From positions 1 to 48,119 of the forward strand of contig NZ_AORV01000051.1 in assembly GCF_000350485.1 (NCBI RefSeq): DNA of 48,119 nt, read 5' to 3'. Both the position numbers and the translations under genes were made by a program. Within the stretch, counting starts at the first letter, position 1. Each line of letters starts with the position of its first letter. Shown here piece after piece: positions 17,017 through 26,632 of this stretch. The notes beneath the pieces were generated by a model that searched no databases, was not told the DNA's origin, and saw nothing but the letters and a program-made list of their open reading frames with translations. This DNA comes from Ruminiclostridium cellobioparum subsp. termitidis CT1112. GTDB lineage: Bacteria; Bacillota; Clostridia; Acetivibrionales; DSM-1351.

Positions 17017-17730
17017 TTAAGCGGCTTTACCTTTGGATTTATAGGCTGCCACATATTTTCCCTTACTGTCCTTTATAAACGGTCTGTCTTTTTCGGGTAA
17101 TTGCCAGAAGCCTTTCTGTTCATTGATGGCAGTATCCTGCAGCTCATTGAAGTATTTCTTCAGCAGGGTATTCGGACTGTAAAAAACGCATATTGCATAC
17201 CCGTTTTCAACCATATAGGCATTGTAATATGTATTGTCCTCAAGAATAACATGTGCAAGGAGTCTGTCAAACTGATCAGTGGTATCTTTTTCAAAAATCA
17301 GCTTGACGTTCTTATTGGCCAGCATTTCTTCCGTGAGCCCGGATGCCTCTTTTGAAAAGGGCTGTGGTTTGACCCCTGCCTTGACCGATTCAGGTGTATC
17401 TATGTCCAGCATTCTGACTTTGTAGTCCCTGTTTTCATAGGTTATATGAAAAGTATCACCATCAGTGACTTTTGATACTGTCGCTTTAATATAGCCGAAT
17501 GGGGCTATACCTTCGGTTTCTGCCTTTAAGAGATTTTCAGGAAAGGTTATTGAAGCCTGATAAGTACCCTCCTGTGAACTGTCTTTAACCCGGCTTGCTT
17601 TTACACTGCCTGATTCATGAAAAAAATTGCCAAGAGGATTTTTATCCCCCTGCTCGTTAATTACACCTCCAATTAGAATGACTGCGGCTGTTACTAATGT
17701 TGCAAGTGCTGATATGGTTTTTTTCTTCAT
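17017..17730 (-). CDS. Exported thermonuclease-family (SNase) protein
   Basis: Calcium-dependent nuclease of the staphylococcal nuclease family, degrading DNA and RNA outside the membrane. An N-terminal KKK then a hydrophobic stretch (about 5-24) forms a signal peptide or anchor. The SNase fold spans about 80-215: VTDGDTFHI, then VRMLDIDTPES containing the equivalents of catalytic Arg35 (Arg106), Asp40 (Asp111) and Glu43 (Glu114), then FDRLLAHV with the third catalytic Arg (Arg156), and finally AINEQKGFW. I chose the ATG at 17730 (237 residues) because AGGTGA lies five bases upstream; a GTG at 17739 overlaps that ribosome site. It may scavenge nucleotides or clear biofilm DNA (inference). Confidence 0.92.
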   Translation of the reverse strand: MKKKTISALATLVTAAVILIGGVINEQGDKNPLGNFFHESGSVKASRVKDSSQEGTYQASITFPENLLKAETEGIAPFGYIKATVSKVTDGDTFHITYENRDYKVRMLDIDTPESVKAGVKPQPFSKEASGLTEEMLANKNVKLIFEKDTTDQFDRLLAHVILEDNTYYNAYMVENGYAICVFYSPNTLLKKYFNELQDTAINEQKGFWQLPEKDRPFIKDSKGKYVAAYKSKGKAA

Positions 17731-18040
17731 GGGATTCACCTTTCATTTTGTTTGCAAAGGTAATTATACCACAGAGCATGCAAATTCGGCATATGGTTAA
17801 AAACAGCCCGGCAGGATGCTATGTCCGCCAGGCTGTTCTTTCATTAAGTGTATTGGCCGATATCACTTAAGACTTAATTTCATAAGGTTGAAATATTTAG
17901 AGTCAGATTAAGACTTATAACGCTATAATGTACACGAATTAATTTCAAGCATTATGCCAGCAGTAAAAAATTGTACTGCTTATACCGGTACTTCCATATT
18001 AACTTCAAGCAATGGCTTGCACAACGAATAATTCCCCGAT
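17731..18040. other. Intergenic stretch downstream of lonB
   Basis: It contains the hairpin at 17798-17838 and AT-rich DNA; no gene is supported. The thermonuclease promoter should lie at its left end. Confidence 0.45.
17798..17838 (-). terminator. Probable terminator of lonB
   Basis: On the minus strand AACAGCC-T-GGC, a 14-base loop and GCC-G-GGCTGTT followed by TTTTAACC. It lies about 200 bases beyond the lonB stop. Confidence 0.55.
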
Positions 18041-19723
18041 TCATGTTCCCTGAGCTGTCAGCACCGTGACGGGCACCGTGCTGTTTATGACGGCTTCATC
18101 CTTTCTTTCTATGACATCCGCATCAAATATCGACTTCATTACCTGCCCGATGTTGTCCACGGCAATTACTTCAATATCCATGTCATCAAATAATTCCTGG
18201 TAGTTTTCCCTGGGTATGAATACTTTTTTTATTCCTGCCACTCTGGCTGCCTCCACTTTGGCGACAACTCCCCCGACCGGCTTGACCTTACCCTTTATGG
18301 ATATTTCACCGGTCATGGCTATATCCCCGCTGACCGGAATATTCCTGACAGCCGAATAAACTGCGGTTGCTATTGTAATTCCGGCCGAGGGCCCATCTAT
18401 GGGTATACCTCCCGGAAAATTGAGGTGTATTTCATAGTTCTTGAAATCTATATCCAGGTATCTCTTTAAAACTGTCAGAACGTTCTCGACCGAGGCCTTT
18501 GCGGAGCTGGTCCTCTTTAGTTTATGGCCCCTGTTGTCCATTTCCTCTTCCTCCACAATTCCGGTTATCTTTATGCCGCCGTTGCCATTTGCCACCTCCA
18601 TTGCAGTGGCCTCCACATCAATAACCATACCCGTACTGTTTCCGAAAACCGCCAGACCGTTTATGCAACCGATCTGTACGTCTGAATTGACTTTCTTTTC
18701 AATGCGCGGGCTGTAATGTCCGAACTCTATAACCCATTCTATATCCTTTACATCAATGGCATTTTTGTTTTCCAGCATGGCAATACCGCCGGCAATCTGG
18801 ATGATATTCACTGCATCCCTTCCGTTTTGTGCATATCTGGCAACCTGCTCACTGCAGCCTTCCGCAAGGGCGTATCCGCCCTTCAGGGCTGCGTTTTCGC
18901 AAATGGTACTGATTTCATCCGCCCTTAAAGGCCTGAAATGGATCTCTACACATCTGGACCTGATAGCCGCAGGTATTTCATCAGGAGTCCTGGTTGTGGC
19001 CCCTACAAGCCTGAAATCGGCCGGTAAACCCTTTTGGAATATGTCATGTATATGTGAAGGTATGTTGCTGTCTTCAGAGGTATAATATGCGCTCTCAAAA
19101 AAAACCCTCCTGTCCTCCAGCACCTTCAACAGCTTGTTCATCTGTATGGGGTGCAGTTCTCCGATCTCATCGATGAACAGTATCCCGCCATGTGCTTTTG
19201 TTACGGCTCCCGGCTTGGGCTGAGGAACACCTGCCGCTCCATACGCTCCCGCTCCCTGGTAGATTGGGTCATGCACCGAACCTATAAGAGGATCTGCAAT
19301 TCCCCTCTCATCAAACCTTAAAGTTGTGGCATCCATTTCAACAAATTTGGCCTCCTTTTTAAAAGGCGAAATTCCATTGTTTTTTGCTTCTTCAAGGATC
19401 ACCCTGGCAGCAGCGGTCTTACCCACCCCGGGAGGTCCGTAAATTATCACATGCTGGGGATTTGAGCCGCACAGGGATGCCCTGAGCGCCCTTATCCCCT
19501 GTTCCTGGCCTATTATATCCTTCAAGGTAGATGGCCTTGTTTTTTCCGATAAGGGCTCGGTCAAGTGGATATCCCTTAATTTCCTCAGCTTCTCCAGTTC
19601 TTTTTTGGACTCCTTGTCAATTGCGCTCCTATTGCCCTGCTGTGTTTTAAGTAAAGTAAAAAAATATATACCAATAATAACTGAAAAGAAAAACTGTATG
19701 ATAAACATCGTAGTTGTAAACAT
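18041..19723 (-). CDS. lonB: ATP-dependent protease LonB
   Basis: Membrane-tethered AAA+ serine protease of the LonB type, which in spore formers acts in the forespore. Residues 6-25 form an N-terminal membrane anchor. The ATPase domain carries Walker A GPPGVGKT (96-103) and Walker B ILFIDE (181-186) with sensor segment GATTRTPDEIP (241-251). The C-terminal protease domain has catalytic Ser446 in DGPSAG and Lys489 in VVAKVEAA, 43 residues apart as in other Lon enzymes. At 560 residues it matches LonB (about 550) and lacks the long LAN domain of LonA. GGAGG six bases before the ATG fixes the start. It lies downstream of clpX on the same strand with a strong terminator between them, so it is transcribed separately. 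Confidence 0.95.
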   Translation of the reverse strand: MFTTTMFIIQFFFSVIIGIYFFTLLKTQQGNRSAIDKESKKELEKLRKLRDIHLTEPLSEKTRPSTLKDIIGQEQGIRALRASLCGSNPQHVIIYGPPGVGKTAAARVILEEAKNNGISPFKKEAKFVEMDATTLRFDERGIADPLIGSVHDPIYQGAGAYGAAGVPQPKPGAVTKAHGGILFIDEIGELHPIQMNKLLKVLEDRRVFFESAYYTSEDSNIPSHIHDIFQKGLPADFRLVGATTRTPDEIPAAIRSRCVEIHFRPLRADEISTICENAALKGGYALAEGCSEQVARYAQNGRDAVNIIQIAGGIAMLENKNAIDVKDIEWVIEFGHYSPRIEKKVNSDVQIGCINGLAVFGNSTGMVIDVEATAMEVANGNGGIKITGIVEEEEMDNRGHKLKRTSSAKASVENVLTVLKRYLDIDFKNYEIHLNFPGGIPIDGPSAGITIATAVYSAVRNIPVSGDIAMTGEISIKGKVKPVGGVVAKVEAARVAGIKKVFIPRENYQELFDDMDIEVIAVDNIGQVMKSIFDADVIERKDEAVINSTVPVTVLTAQGT

Positions 19724-19813
19724 ACATTACCTCCTAAGCTTATTTGCTGCGTACCTATAATATTATTGGCAATGATTTATATTTTATCCAAGTAATTGGA
19801 GAAATTTGAATAA

Positions 19814-19857
19814 CAAAAAACTGCCTCCGGCATTTTAAAAATTATCCGGAGGCAGTT
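19814..19857 (-). terminator. Terminator of the clpP-clpX operon
   Basis: A perfect 12-base-pair stem (AACTGCCTCCGG with CCGGAGGCAGTT) around a 15-base loop, with a T6 run on the minus strand, 21 bases beyond the clpX stop. Confidence 0.9.
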
Positions 19858-19877
19858 ACTATGATATTGTTATTAAT

Positions 19878-21173
19878 TTACGATACAGATTCCTTTTTTA
19901 CTCTTGCCTTCTTGGAACCTGGCTTTTTTAAAGATTTACGGTTCTCGTTCAATACGAGCTCAGGCTGGGAATTATCCTCAATGACCGCCTTGCTGATAAT
20001 ACATTTCTCAACATTGTTCATGGACGGTATATCGTACATCACTCCGAGCATTATTTCTTCCAATATGGCACGAAGCCCCCTGGCACCGGTATTTCTGGCT
20101 ATTGCCTTTTGTGCGATCAGTTCAAGGGCATCCTCCTGGATCTCCAGCAGCACATCGTCCATTTCAAGCAGCTTCTGGTATTGTTTTACCAGTGCGTTCT
20201 TTGGCTCGGTAAGTATCTGCACCAAAGCTTTCTTATCCAGAGACTGCAGTGTGACCACTATGGGAAGTCTTCCCACGAATTCGGGAATAAGCCCGAATTT
20301 CAGCAGGTCCTGGGGAAGTATTTCCTTCAGGAGCTCTCCCACATCCCTGTCCTTGTTGCTTTCAATTTTAGCTCCAAAGCCAAGTGACTTTTTGCCTATC
20401 CTGTTCTGAATTATCTTGTCAATTCCATCAAATGCACCGCCGCATATGAATAATATGTTTGTGGTATCAATTTGAATGAATTCCTGATGAGGATGTTTTC
20501 TTCCTCCCTGGGGGGGAACGGAAGCCAACGTACCTTCCAATATTTTAAGTAATGCCTGTTGTACTCCTTCACCGCTGACATCTCTGGTTATGGAAGGATT
20601 TTCAGATTTACGGGCTATCTTATCTATTTCATCAATATAGATAATGCCCTTTTCAGCCTTTTCTATATCGTAATCGGCAGCCTGTATCAATCTTAAAAGG
20701 ATATTTTCAACATCCTCTCCTACATAACCTGCTTCTGTGAGAGAAGTAGCATCTGCGATAGCAAAGGGGACATTCAGTATTTTTGCAAGAGTCTGTGCCA
20801 GAAAAGTTTTACCGCTGCCTGTAGGCCCCAGCATCACGATATTGCTCTTCTGTAGTTCAATATCAGAGGACTTTAAATCGCTGTTTATTCTCTTGTAGTG
20901 ATTGTAAACAGCTACCGAAAGGGATCTCTTTGCAGCCTCCTGACCTATGACATACTGGTCAAGGATCTCTCTGATCTCTTTTGGTTTTGGTATTTCATTA
21001 ATTTCAGCATCTATTTTGGTATCTTCAAATTCCTCTTCTATAATCTCAGAGCATAATTCAATACATTCGTCGCAAATATAAACTCCAGGACCTGCAACCA
21101 GTCTTTTTACCTGCTCTTGAGACTTACCGCAAAAAGAGCATTTTAACTGCTTCTTCTCATCATATCTGGTCAT
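19878..21173 (-). CDS. clpX: ATP-dependent Clp protease ATP-binding subunit ClpX
   Basis: Hexameric AAA+ unfoldase that feeds ClpP, including SsrA-tagged proteins. The N-terminal zinc-binding domain has C12/C15 and C34/C37 (CSFC and CDEC). Walker A is GPTGSGKT (116-123), the pore motif GYVGEDVE follows, Walker B is [11 protein letters not shown] (177-187), and RNTGARGL carries sensor 2. The ClpP-docking loop reads LGF (in SLGFGAK) rather than IGF. The ATG at 21173 has GAGGTG five bases upstream; the ATG immediately before it is too close to that site. Length (431) is standard. It follows clpP by only 16 bases, so the subunits are cotranscribed, and it ends at a strong terminator. Confidence 0.97.
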   Translation of the reverse strand: MTRYDEKKQLKCSFCGKSQEQVKRLVAGPGVYICDECIELCSEIIEEEFEDTKIDAEINEIPKPKEIREILDQYVIGQEAAKRSLSVAVYNHYKRINSDLKSSDIELQKSNIVMLGPTGSGKTFLAQTLAKILNVPFAIADATSLTEAGYVGEDVENILLRLIQAADYDIEKAEKGIIYIDEIDKIARKSENPSITRDVSGEGVQQALLKILEGTLASVPPQGGRKHPHQEFIQIDTTNILFICGGAFDGIDKIIQNRIGKKSLGFGAKIESNKDRDVGELLKEILPQDLLKFGLIPEFVGRLPIVVTLQSLDKKALVQILTEPKNALVKQYQKLLEMDDVLLEIQEDALELIAQKAIARNTGARGLRAILEEIMLGVMYDIPSMNNVEKCIISKAVIEDNSQPELVLNENRKSLKKPGSKKARVKKESVS

Positions 21174-21189
21174 CATTGCACCTCAACTA

Positions 21190-21771
21190 TTATCTTCTAA
21201 CCATAATGTCGTCAACGAGTCCGTAGGCCTTTGCTTCCTCTGCAGACATAAAATAATCTCTGTCGGTATCTTTTTCGATCTTATCCAGAGGTTGACCTGT
21301 TCTGTCGCTTAAAATTCTATTTAATTTATCCTTGGTTTTCAATATATTTTCAGCATGGATCTTGATGTCAGTAGCCTGACCTTTTGCACCGCCAAGAGGC
21401 TGGTGAATCATGATTTCACTGTTGGGAAGTGCAAATCTCTTACCCTTTGCTCCGGCAGCCAGCAGGAATGCACCCATACTTGCAGCCATACCCATGCATA
21501 TGGTTGATACATCGCATTTAACATACTGCATGGTATCATATATTGCAAAACCGGAATGTACAGCTCCTCCGGGGCTGTTTATATAAAACTGTATATCCTT
21601 GTCGGGATCCTGGGCTTCCAGGTAAAGCATCTGTGCAACAACCAGGCTTGCAGTAACATCATTAACCTCATCGCTCAACACAATAATTCTATCATTTAAC
21701 AGTCTGGAAAAAATATCATAAGACCTCTCACCACGATTAGTCTGTTCAACAACCATAGGTACTAAACTCAT
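21190..21771 (-). CDS. clpP: ATP-dependent Clp protease proteolytic subunit ClpP
   Basis: Tetradecameric serine peptidase that degrades substrates delivered by ClpX. Counting from an ATG at 21777, the catalytic triad is Ser100 (GMAASMGAF), His125 (MIHQPLGG) and Asp174 (DTDRDYFMS); the oxyanion strand INSPGGAV is intact. I prefer the ATG at 21771 (193 residues) because GGAGG is seven bases upstream, while the 21777 ATG touches the ribosome site. It is first of the clpP-clpX pair and 249 bases downstream of tig on the same strand, the usual tig-clpP-clpX order of Bacillota. Confidence 0.97.
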   Translation of the reverse strand: MSLVPMVVEQTNRGERSYDIFSRLLNDRIIVLSDEVNDVTASLVVAQMLYLEAQDPDKDIQFYINSPGGAVHSGFAIYDTMQYVKCDVSTICMGMAASMGAFLLAAGAKGKRFALPNSEIMIHQPLGGAKGQATDIKIHAENILKTKDKLNRILSDRTGQPLDKIEKDTDRDYFMSAEEAKAYGLVDDIMVRR

Positions 21772-22008
21772 GACCATACCTCCCTTATTAATATATGTTA
21801 TTTTTATTGCAACGGTTAAAAATATATCCCGCTAAAACAGATTATGATTTATAACCGTTCCTTGTTCATGATACCCAATGTCAATCAAATTTTTTTAATT
21901 ACCTGAATACACGATACCATTTAGTTACCCTTATATATTGTTACCCATTTCCGACAATGTCCAACCGCTATTTTCACATAAATGTACGGCTGTTGACGGA
22001 GAAGGCAT

Positions 22009-22033
22009 AAAGCCGGCTGATTAAGCCAGCTTT
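22009..22033 (-). terminator. Hairpin at the end of tig (possible attenuator/terminator)
   Basis: AAAGCCGGCT, a five-base loop and AGCCAGCTTT overlap the tig stop codon. One mismatch and only a short T run make full termination uncertain; read-through into clpP is possible. Confidence 0.35.
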
Positions 22034-23310
22034 GCGTTTTCTACCAATAACTTGATAGTCTTTCTGAAAGCAACATCTTTCTTAATGTATTCCATATCCT
22101 CAGGCCTCAAGGATTTTTTCAAATCTTCGGCCGGCTGCTTGTATGCTTCGGCAGCTTTTGCAATATCTTCGTCAATTTCATCCTCGGACACCTGTACATT
22201 TTCAATCTGTGCTATCTTTTCAACTACAAGCTGTACTTTTACTTCGTTTTCAGCTCTTGCTGAGAACTGACCTCTGAAGGCTTCAAAATCCATTCCCATC
22301 ATATCGAGGTATCTCTGTAAATCAAGTCCCTGGTAACGGAGTCTCATATCGAAGTCCCTGGCCATGGAATCTATTTGTTTTTCTACCATAACCCTTGGTA
22401 TTTCCACAGTTGCGTTCTCTGCTACCTTCTGGATGACACTTTCTTCATTTTCATGTTCTGCCTTGTGTTTAGCAGTCTCTTCTAATTTATTTCTCAAATC
22501 CTTTTTATATTCTTCAAGAGTGTCAAATTCGCTTATATCCTTTGCAAATTCATCATCAACGGCAGGCAATTCTTTTACTTTTATTTCCTTAACCGTCACT
22601 TTGAACAATGTGGGCTTTCCGCTCAATTCTTCCTTGCCGTAATCTTCCGGGAAGCTGACATTAACCTCTGCTTCTTCTCCTGCATTCTTGCCGATCAGCT
22701 GATCTTCAAAACCTGGAATAAATGAGCCCGAACCTATTACAAGACTGTAGTCCGTTCCTTTTCCGCCTTCAAAAGGCACTGAATCAATAAAGCCTTCAAA
22801 GTCGATAACAGCAGTGTCCCCTGATTGAACAGGTCTGTCGGTAACAGTTACCAGACGTGAATTCTTTTCCACTACCTTATTGAATTCGTTTTCAACATCG
22901 TCTTCGGTTACGGTAGCATCAGCCCTGGTAACCTCTACACCCATGTATGCGCCTAACTCAACCTCTGGCTTGAGGGTAATTTTTGCAGTGAATATAAGAT
23001 CCTGGTTGCTTCCGATCTGCACTATGTCAATTTCAGGTCTGTCTACGGGCTCCAGCTGCTTTTCTTCCACAGCCTGGTCATATGCTTCGGAGCAGACTAT
23101 GTTGATTGCGTCGTCATATAATGCCTGCTCTCCGTAGTAACGTTCAACTATATTTCTCGGAGCCTTGCCCTTTCTAAAACCTGGTACGTTAAACTTTGAT
23201 GCGTTCTTCTTGAAGGACTGCTGCATACCTTCTTCAAATTTAGCTGCATCAACTTGAATCTCAAGTTGTACAACGTTCTTTTCAACATCTTCCATTTTGT
23301 TAACTTTCAT
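22021..23310 (-). CDS. tig: Trigger factor
   Basis: Ribosome-associated chaperone and peptidyl-prolyl isomerase that meets nascent chains at the exit tunnel. The N-terminal ribosome-binding domain carries GFRKGKAPR (44-52), which docks on L23. An FKBP-type PPIase domain follows (about 155-245: GDTAVIDFEGFIDSVPFEGG, then GSGSFIPGFEDQLIG), and the C-terminal helical substrate cradle covers about 255-429, Lys/Glu-rich. Length is standard. The start is an ATG with GGAGG about 12 bases away, longer than ideal. It forms the protein-quality block with clpP and clpX. Confidence 0.97.
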   Translation of the reverse strand: MKVNKMEDVEKNVVQLEIQVDAAKFEEGMQQSFKKNASKFNVPGFRKGKAPRNIVERYYGEQALYDDAINIVCSEAYDQAVEEKQLEPVDRPEIDIVQIGSNQDLIFTAKITLKPEVELGAYMGVEVTRADATVTEDDVENEFNKVVEKNSRLVTVTDRPVQSGDTAVIDFEGFIDSVPFEGGKGTDYSLVIGSGSFIPGFEDQLIGKNAGEEAEVNVSFPEDYGKEELSGKPTLFKVTVKEIKVKELPAVDDEFAKDISEFDTLEEYKKDLRNKLEETAKHKAEHENEESVIQKVAENATVEIPRVMVEKQIDSMARDFDMRLRYQGLDLQRYLDMMGMDFEAFRGQFSARAENEVKVQLVVEKIAQIENVQVSEDEIDEDIAKAAEAYKQPAEDLKKSLRPEDMEYIKKDVAFRKTIKLLVENAKLA

Positions 23311-23440
23311 TTTCGTAAACTTCCTCCCGGTATTTAGTTTTGTATAATTTTATACATTCAGCTTGTATGCTTGTTTTTTCGCACAAAAAACTACTGGTTT
23401 AAAAATTAACCATTCAATTATATCATATTGTTCACATATT

Positions 23441-24190
23441 TCAAGAATCAATATACCCCGACATCAATGTCCTGTCAACTGCCTGCTGACTATTTACCAT
23501 CATGGGTACAAAATTCAAATAATCGGCAGATATCAATTTCAGGACAACACCTTCATAATCTCCTTCTACGGCACCTTTAATACCTTCTCCATGAAGGTGT
23601 CCGTAAAAGCATCTGGTTATACCGTGTTTTTTCATGACCTCCATAAAACCCGATGTCTGACTTTTGGCAGTTACCGGCGGGTAGTGCATAAAAACCAGCC
23701 TTTCCGAATACTCCAGACCCATGGAAGCCTTTATGGAAAGCTCCAGACGTTCGATTTCCCTTAAATAGATTTTTTCATCATCCTTTTTAAAATCATCTTC
23801 TCCTGGACATTTCCAGCCCCTTGTACCGCAAACGGCAAAATTTTCAGCTACAAAAGCATTGTTATGCATGAAGAATATGGTTTCAAACTTGTTCTCCATC
23901 AGATATTTATTCAATTTTGAACTGGTTGTCCACCAATAATCGTGATTTCCTTTGGAAATAATTTTTTTCCCCGGCAGGACATCTATATATTTGAAATCCT
24001 CATAGGCATTCTCAATATATGTAGCCCAGGATATATCACCCGGAATTATGACGGTATCGGATTCCCTGACAGTTTCCAGCCAGTTGTTTTTAAGTTTCTC
24101 CATATAATTTGACCATCTGCCCCCGAATACATCCATGGGTTTATCTATTCCCAGAGCCAGGTGTAGATCGGCTATTGCAAAGACTGACAT
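23441..24190 (-). CDS. Calcineurin-like metallophosphoesterase
   Basis: Predicted phosphohydrolase of 249 residues. The five metal motifs are in order: DLH (8-10), GDISW (51-55), GNHDYWW (81-87), His169 in FMHYPP and GHLHG (197-201). The close neighbours of the HD motif (aromatic YWW) and the FMHYPPV segment match a group often annotated simply as metallophosphoesterase (YkuE/Ser-Thr phosphatase-like), with no agreed substrate. It starts 12 bases after the uvrC stop on the same strand and is probably cotranscribed. The ribosome site is weak (AGG 13 bases upstream), so translation may rely on coupling to uvrC. Confidence 0.85.
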   Translation of the reverse strand: MSVFAIADLHLALGIDKPMDVFGGRWSNYMEKLKNNWLETVRESDTVIIPGDISWATYIENAYEDFKYIDVLPGKKIISKGNHDYWWTTSSKLNKYLMENKFETIFFMHNNAFVAENFAVCGTRGWKCPGEDDFKKDDEKIYLREIERLELSIKASMGLEYSERLVFMHYPPVTAKSQTSGFMEVMKKHGITRCFYGHLHGEGIKGAVEGDYEGVVLKLISADYLNFVPMMVNSQQAVDRTLMSGYIDS

Positions 24191-24202
24191 AAAATTTTGT
24201 AC

Positions 24203-26047
24203 CTACTTCCTGAAATACTCATAAATTTTTCCGGCCACCTTTTGATTTATTCCATCCACTTCAAGCAGCTGGGATATTTCAGCTTTTTTAACCGCAGCCA
24301 GGGATTTAAAATGTCTTATAAGCGCCTTTTTCCTTGTATCTCCTATGCCTTCAATATCATCCAGCTCGGAATGTGTGTATCTCTTCTCCCTCAGCTTTCT
24401 GTTGTATTGTACGGCTACCCTGTGTGTTTCATCCTGAATCTCGGTAATCAGCCTCAGCATGGGCATGTTTGAGGACAGTTCATACTCACTGCCCTTGTAT
24501 ACCAGAGCCCTGGTTCTGTGGCGGTCATCCTTGGCCATACCTGCTATAACCAGATCAAAACCCAGTTCATCGGCTATCTGCTGTGCGGCATTGACATGGG
24601 CAAGTCCTCCGTCCACCAGAATAAGGTCGGGCAGCTTTGAAAATTTGGCCTGCCCATCCTCTCCCTCGGACTCTCTTCTGGCCCGTGACAGTCTTCTGTA
24701 CAGAGTTTCCTGCATACTTGCATAATCGTTCTGTTCCTCAACAGACTTCATTTTGAATTTTCTGTACTCATCCCTTGCGGGCCTGCCGTTTTCAAACACC
24801 ACCATTGATGCAACTATTTCCGAAGAACCCGTATTGGATATATCATAGGATTCTATCCTGTCGGGAATGCATTCAAGCCTGAGAGCTTTTGTGAGTTCCT
24901 TCAAGCCCTCCTCATGAATAGAGCCTTCCCGCCTGAGACGCTCACCATACAATTTAAGAGATATTTCTGCGTTTTGTACAACCATTTTTACAAATTTTAC
25001 AAGTTCGCCCCTCTGAGGAACCCTCAGACTTACTTTAAAGCCCCTCTTTCCGGTAAGCCATTGCTCTATGATACCGCTGTCCTCTATTTCCTGCGGTATA
25101 ACTATCTCTGAAGGCACAAACTGCACCGTATTGTAAAACTGCTTTATAAAGGTTGAAAGAGAGTATCTCACATCCTCATTTCCCTCTCCTTCAAAAACAA
25201 AATGCTCTCTTCCCACCACTCTGCCGTTCCTCACAAAAAATACCTGAATACACAGGTCGGTAGCATTCTGCGCAAAGCCGATGATATCCCTGTCCTGTCC
25301 GTCTGCCGACAGTACCTTCTGCGCTTCTGAGAGCTGGACGATGCTGTTGATCTTGTTTCTCAGCTGTGCCGCCTTTTCAAACTCCAGGTTTTGCGCGGCA
25401 GTCTCCATCTGGCCCTTGAGATCGTTCAGGATCTCATCGTACTGGCCGCCCAGAAAGGAACAAATCTTTTTCATCATATTCCTGTATTCTTCCCTGTTCA
25501 CCTCGCCCTGGCAGGGACCCAGACACTGCCTGATGTGATAGTTCAGACAGGGCCTGAATTTTCCTATATCCCTTGGAAGATTCCTGTTGCAGGTTTTTAT
25601 GGGAAAAAGCTTTTTGATTGTGTCAATGGCATCATTGACCGCAAACGCACTGGAATACGGCCCGAAGTATTTTGCACCGTCCTTTTCCACCCTTCGCGTT
25701 TTTAAAATACGCGGGTACTGTTCGTTCATTGTGACCTTGATATACGGGTAATGCTTGTCATCCTTGAGAAGTATATTATATTTGGGTTTGTATTTCTTTA
25801 TAAGATTGCATTCCAGCATCAGGGCTTCAACTTCGGTATCGGTGACAATATACTCAAATTCATGAATTCTTGAAACCATTGCACAAACTTTGGGAGGATG
25901 GTTTGCGGAATTCTGGAAATACTGTCTTACCCGGTTTTTGAGTACCACAGCCTTTCCTACATATATAACAATCCCATTAACATCCTTCATTATATATACA
26001 CCCGGTTTGTCGGGCAATTTTTTTAATTCTTCCTGTATGTCAAACAT
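24203..26047 (-). CDS. uvrC: Excinuclease ABC subunit UvrC
   Basis: Makes both incisions in nucleotide excision repair once UvrB has bound the lesion. From a frame opening at 26059: GIY-YIG nuclease domain with GVY (20-22), YVGKA (33-37) and Arg43; a Cys cluster (CNRNLP, CLNYHIRQCLGPC) about 155-180; the UVR domain (LEFEKAAQLRNKINSI, around 222-237); the RNase-H-like 5' nuclease (DLILVDGG and surrounding Asp residues); and a C-terminal helix-hairpin-helix pair (DIEGIGDTRKKALIRHF and LEVDGINQKVAGKI). I prefer the ATG at 26047 because MFDIQEELKKLPDKPGVY is the usual beginning and GGGG lies a few bases upstream; no site precedes the 26059 ATG. Length is standard. Confidence 0.96.
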   Translation of the reverse strand: MFDIQEELKKLPDKPGVYIMKDVNGIVIYVGKAVVLKNRVRQYFQNSANHPPKVCAMVSRIHEFEYIVTDTEVEALMLECNLIKKYKPKYNILLKDDKHYPYIKVTMNEQYPRILKTRRVEKDGAKYFGPYSSAFAVNDAIDTIKKLFPIKTCNRNLPRDIGKFRPCLNYHIRQCLGPCQGEVNREEYRNMMKKICSFLGGQYDEILNDLKGQMETAAQNLEFEKAAQLRNKINSIVQLSEAQKVLSADGQDRDIIGFAQNATDLCIQVFFVRNGRVVGREHFVFEGEGNEDVRYSLSTFIKQFYNTVQFVPSEIVIPQEIEDSGIIEQWLTGKRGFKVSLRVPQRGELVKFVKMVVQNAEISLKLYGERLRREGSIHEEGLKELTKALRLECIPDRIESYDISNTGSSEIVASMVVFENGRPARDEYRKFKMKSVEEQNDYASMQETLYRRLSRARRESEGEDGQAKFSKLPDLILVDGGLAHVNAAQQIADELGFDLVIAGMAKDDRHRTRALVYKGSEYELSSNMPMLRLITEIQDETHRVAVQYNRKLREKRYTHSELDDIEGIGDTRKKALIRHFKSLAAVKKAEISQLLEVDGINQKVAGKIYEYFRK

Positions 26048-26126
26048 CCTGGTCCCCATCTACGTGCCGTGCACGCCGGAAAATAGTAATTAAAACACCT
26101 GCGTTTTACACCTTGTCAAATTCCTT

Positions 26127-26189
26127 AACATAAACAAAAAGTGGTTTGTGCGAACTCACAGGTTCGCAAAAGCCACAACTGTTTATGTT
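26127..26189. repeat. 63-base bulged inverted repeat between uvrC and the HPr-like gene
   Basis: Outer arms AACATAAACA and TGTTTATGTT match perfectly over ten bases. Inside are two more paired blocks, GTGG/CCAC and GCGAAC/GTTCGC, separated by A- or T-rich bulges around a six-base loop. There is no T run after it, so it is not a typical terminator; it may be a structured RNA, a cruciform or a processing site between the two genes. Confidence 0.55.
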
Positions 26190-26222
26190 GCATATTTAAA
26201 TATAGTCTAGATTACAAATTAA

Positions 26223-26480
26223 TTAAAATCCAGTGGAGAAATATTCCGAAATCTCTCTGGAGGCCTTTTCTTCATCTTCCCCATCAGTGATAACTGTTAT
26301 TGTTGCCTGTCTTTCAACTCCTAATGAAAGCAAGCCGAGTAGACTTTTCGCATTGGCTCTTCTCTCTCCCTTTTCGAGCCAGATGTTTGAGCTGTATTTT
26401 GATACCTTTTGTACAAGCAATGCTGCTGCTTTTGAATCCAAACCTGATGGACAATTTATAACGACTTTATTTGAAATCAT
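26223..26480 (-). CDS. HPr/Crh-like phosphocarrier-fold protein lacking His15
   Basis: 85 residues with the HPr fold. The regulatory serine is kept: Ser46 in [12 protein letters not shown] aligns with the HPr kinase site (KSIMGVMSLG in Bacillus). The PTS phosphorylation site is lost: where HPr has GLHARPA, this protein has GLDSKAA, with Asp15 instead of His15. Family knowledge: Crh of Bacillus is also an HPr paralogue without His15 (Gln there), cannot carry PTS phosphate and works through Ser46-P as a CcpA co-effector. A similar catabolite-control role is likely but the residue differs. GGGGGAG six bases before the ATG supports the start. Confidence 0.85.
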   Translation of the reverse strand: MISNKVVINCPSGLDSKAAALLVQKVSKYSSNIWLEKGERRANAKSLLGLLSLGVERQATITVITDGEDEEKASREISEYFSTGF

Positions 26481-26632
26481 CTTTCGCTCCCCCGTCTATT
26501 TATCTTGACAACTGTATATATAGTATTATACCAAATAAAAGCCAAACAAATCAAACTTTAAATTGCGGGGGAAATAAATTAACACATTGTGCTGTTTGCC
26601 TGATCAATTTTCAAATAAAAAATTTTTACCGA

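Noticed and set aside
19861-20409. 182-codon plus-strand frame opposite clpX
   Set aside because: Ser/Phe-rich antisense shadow of clpX codons.
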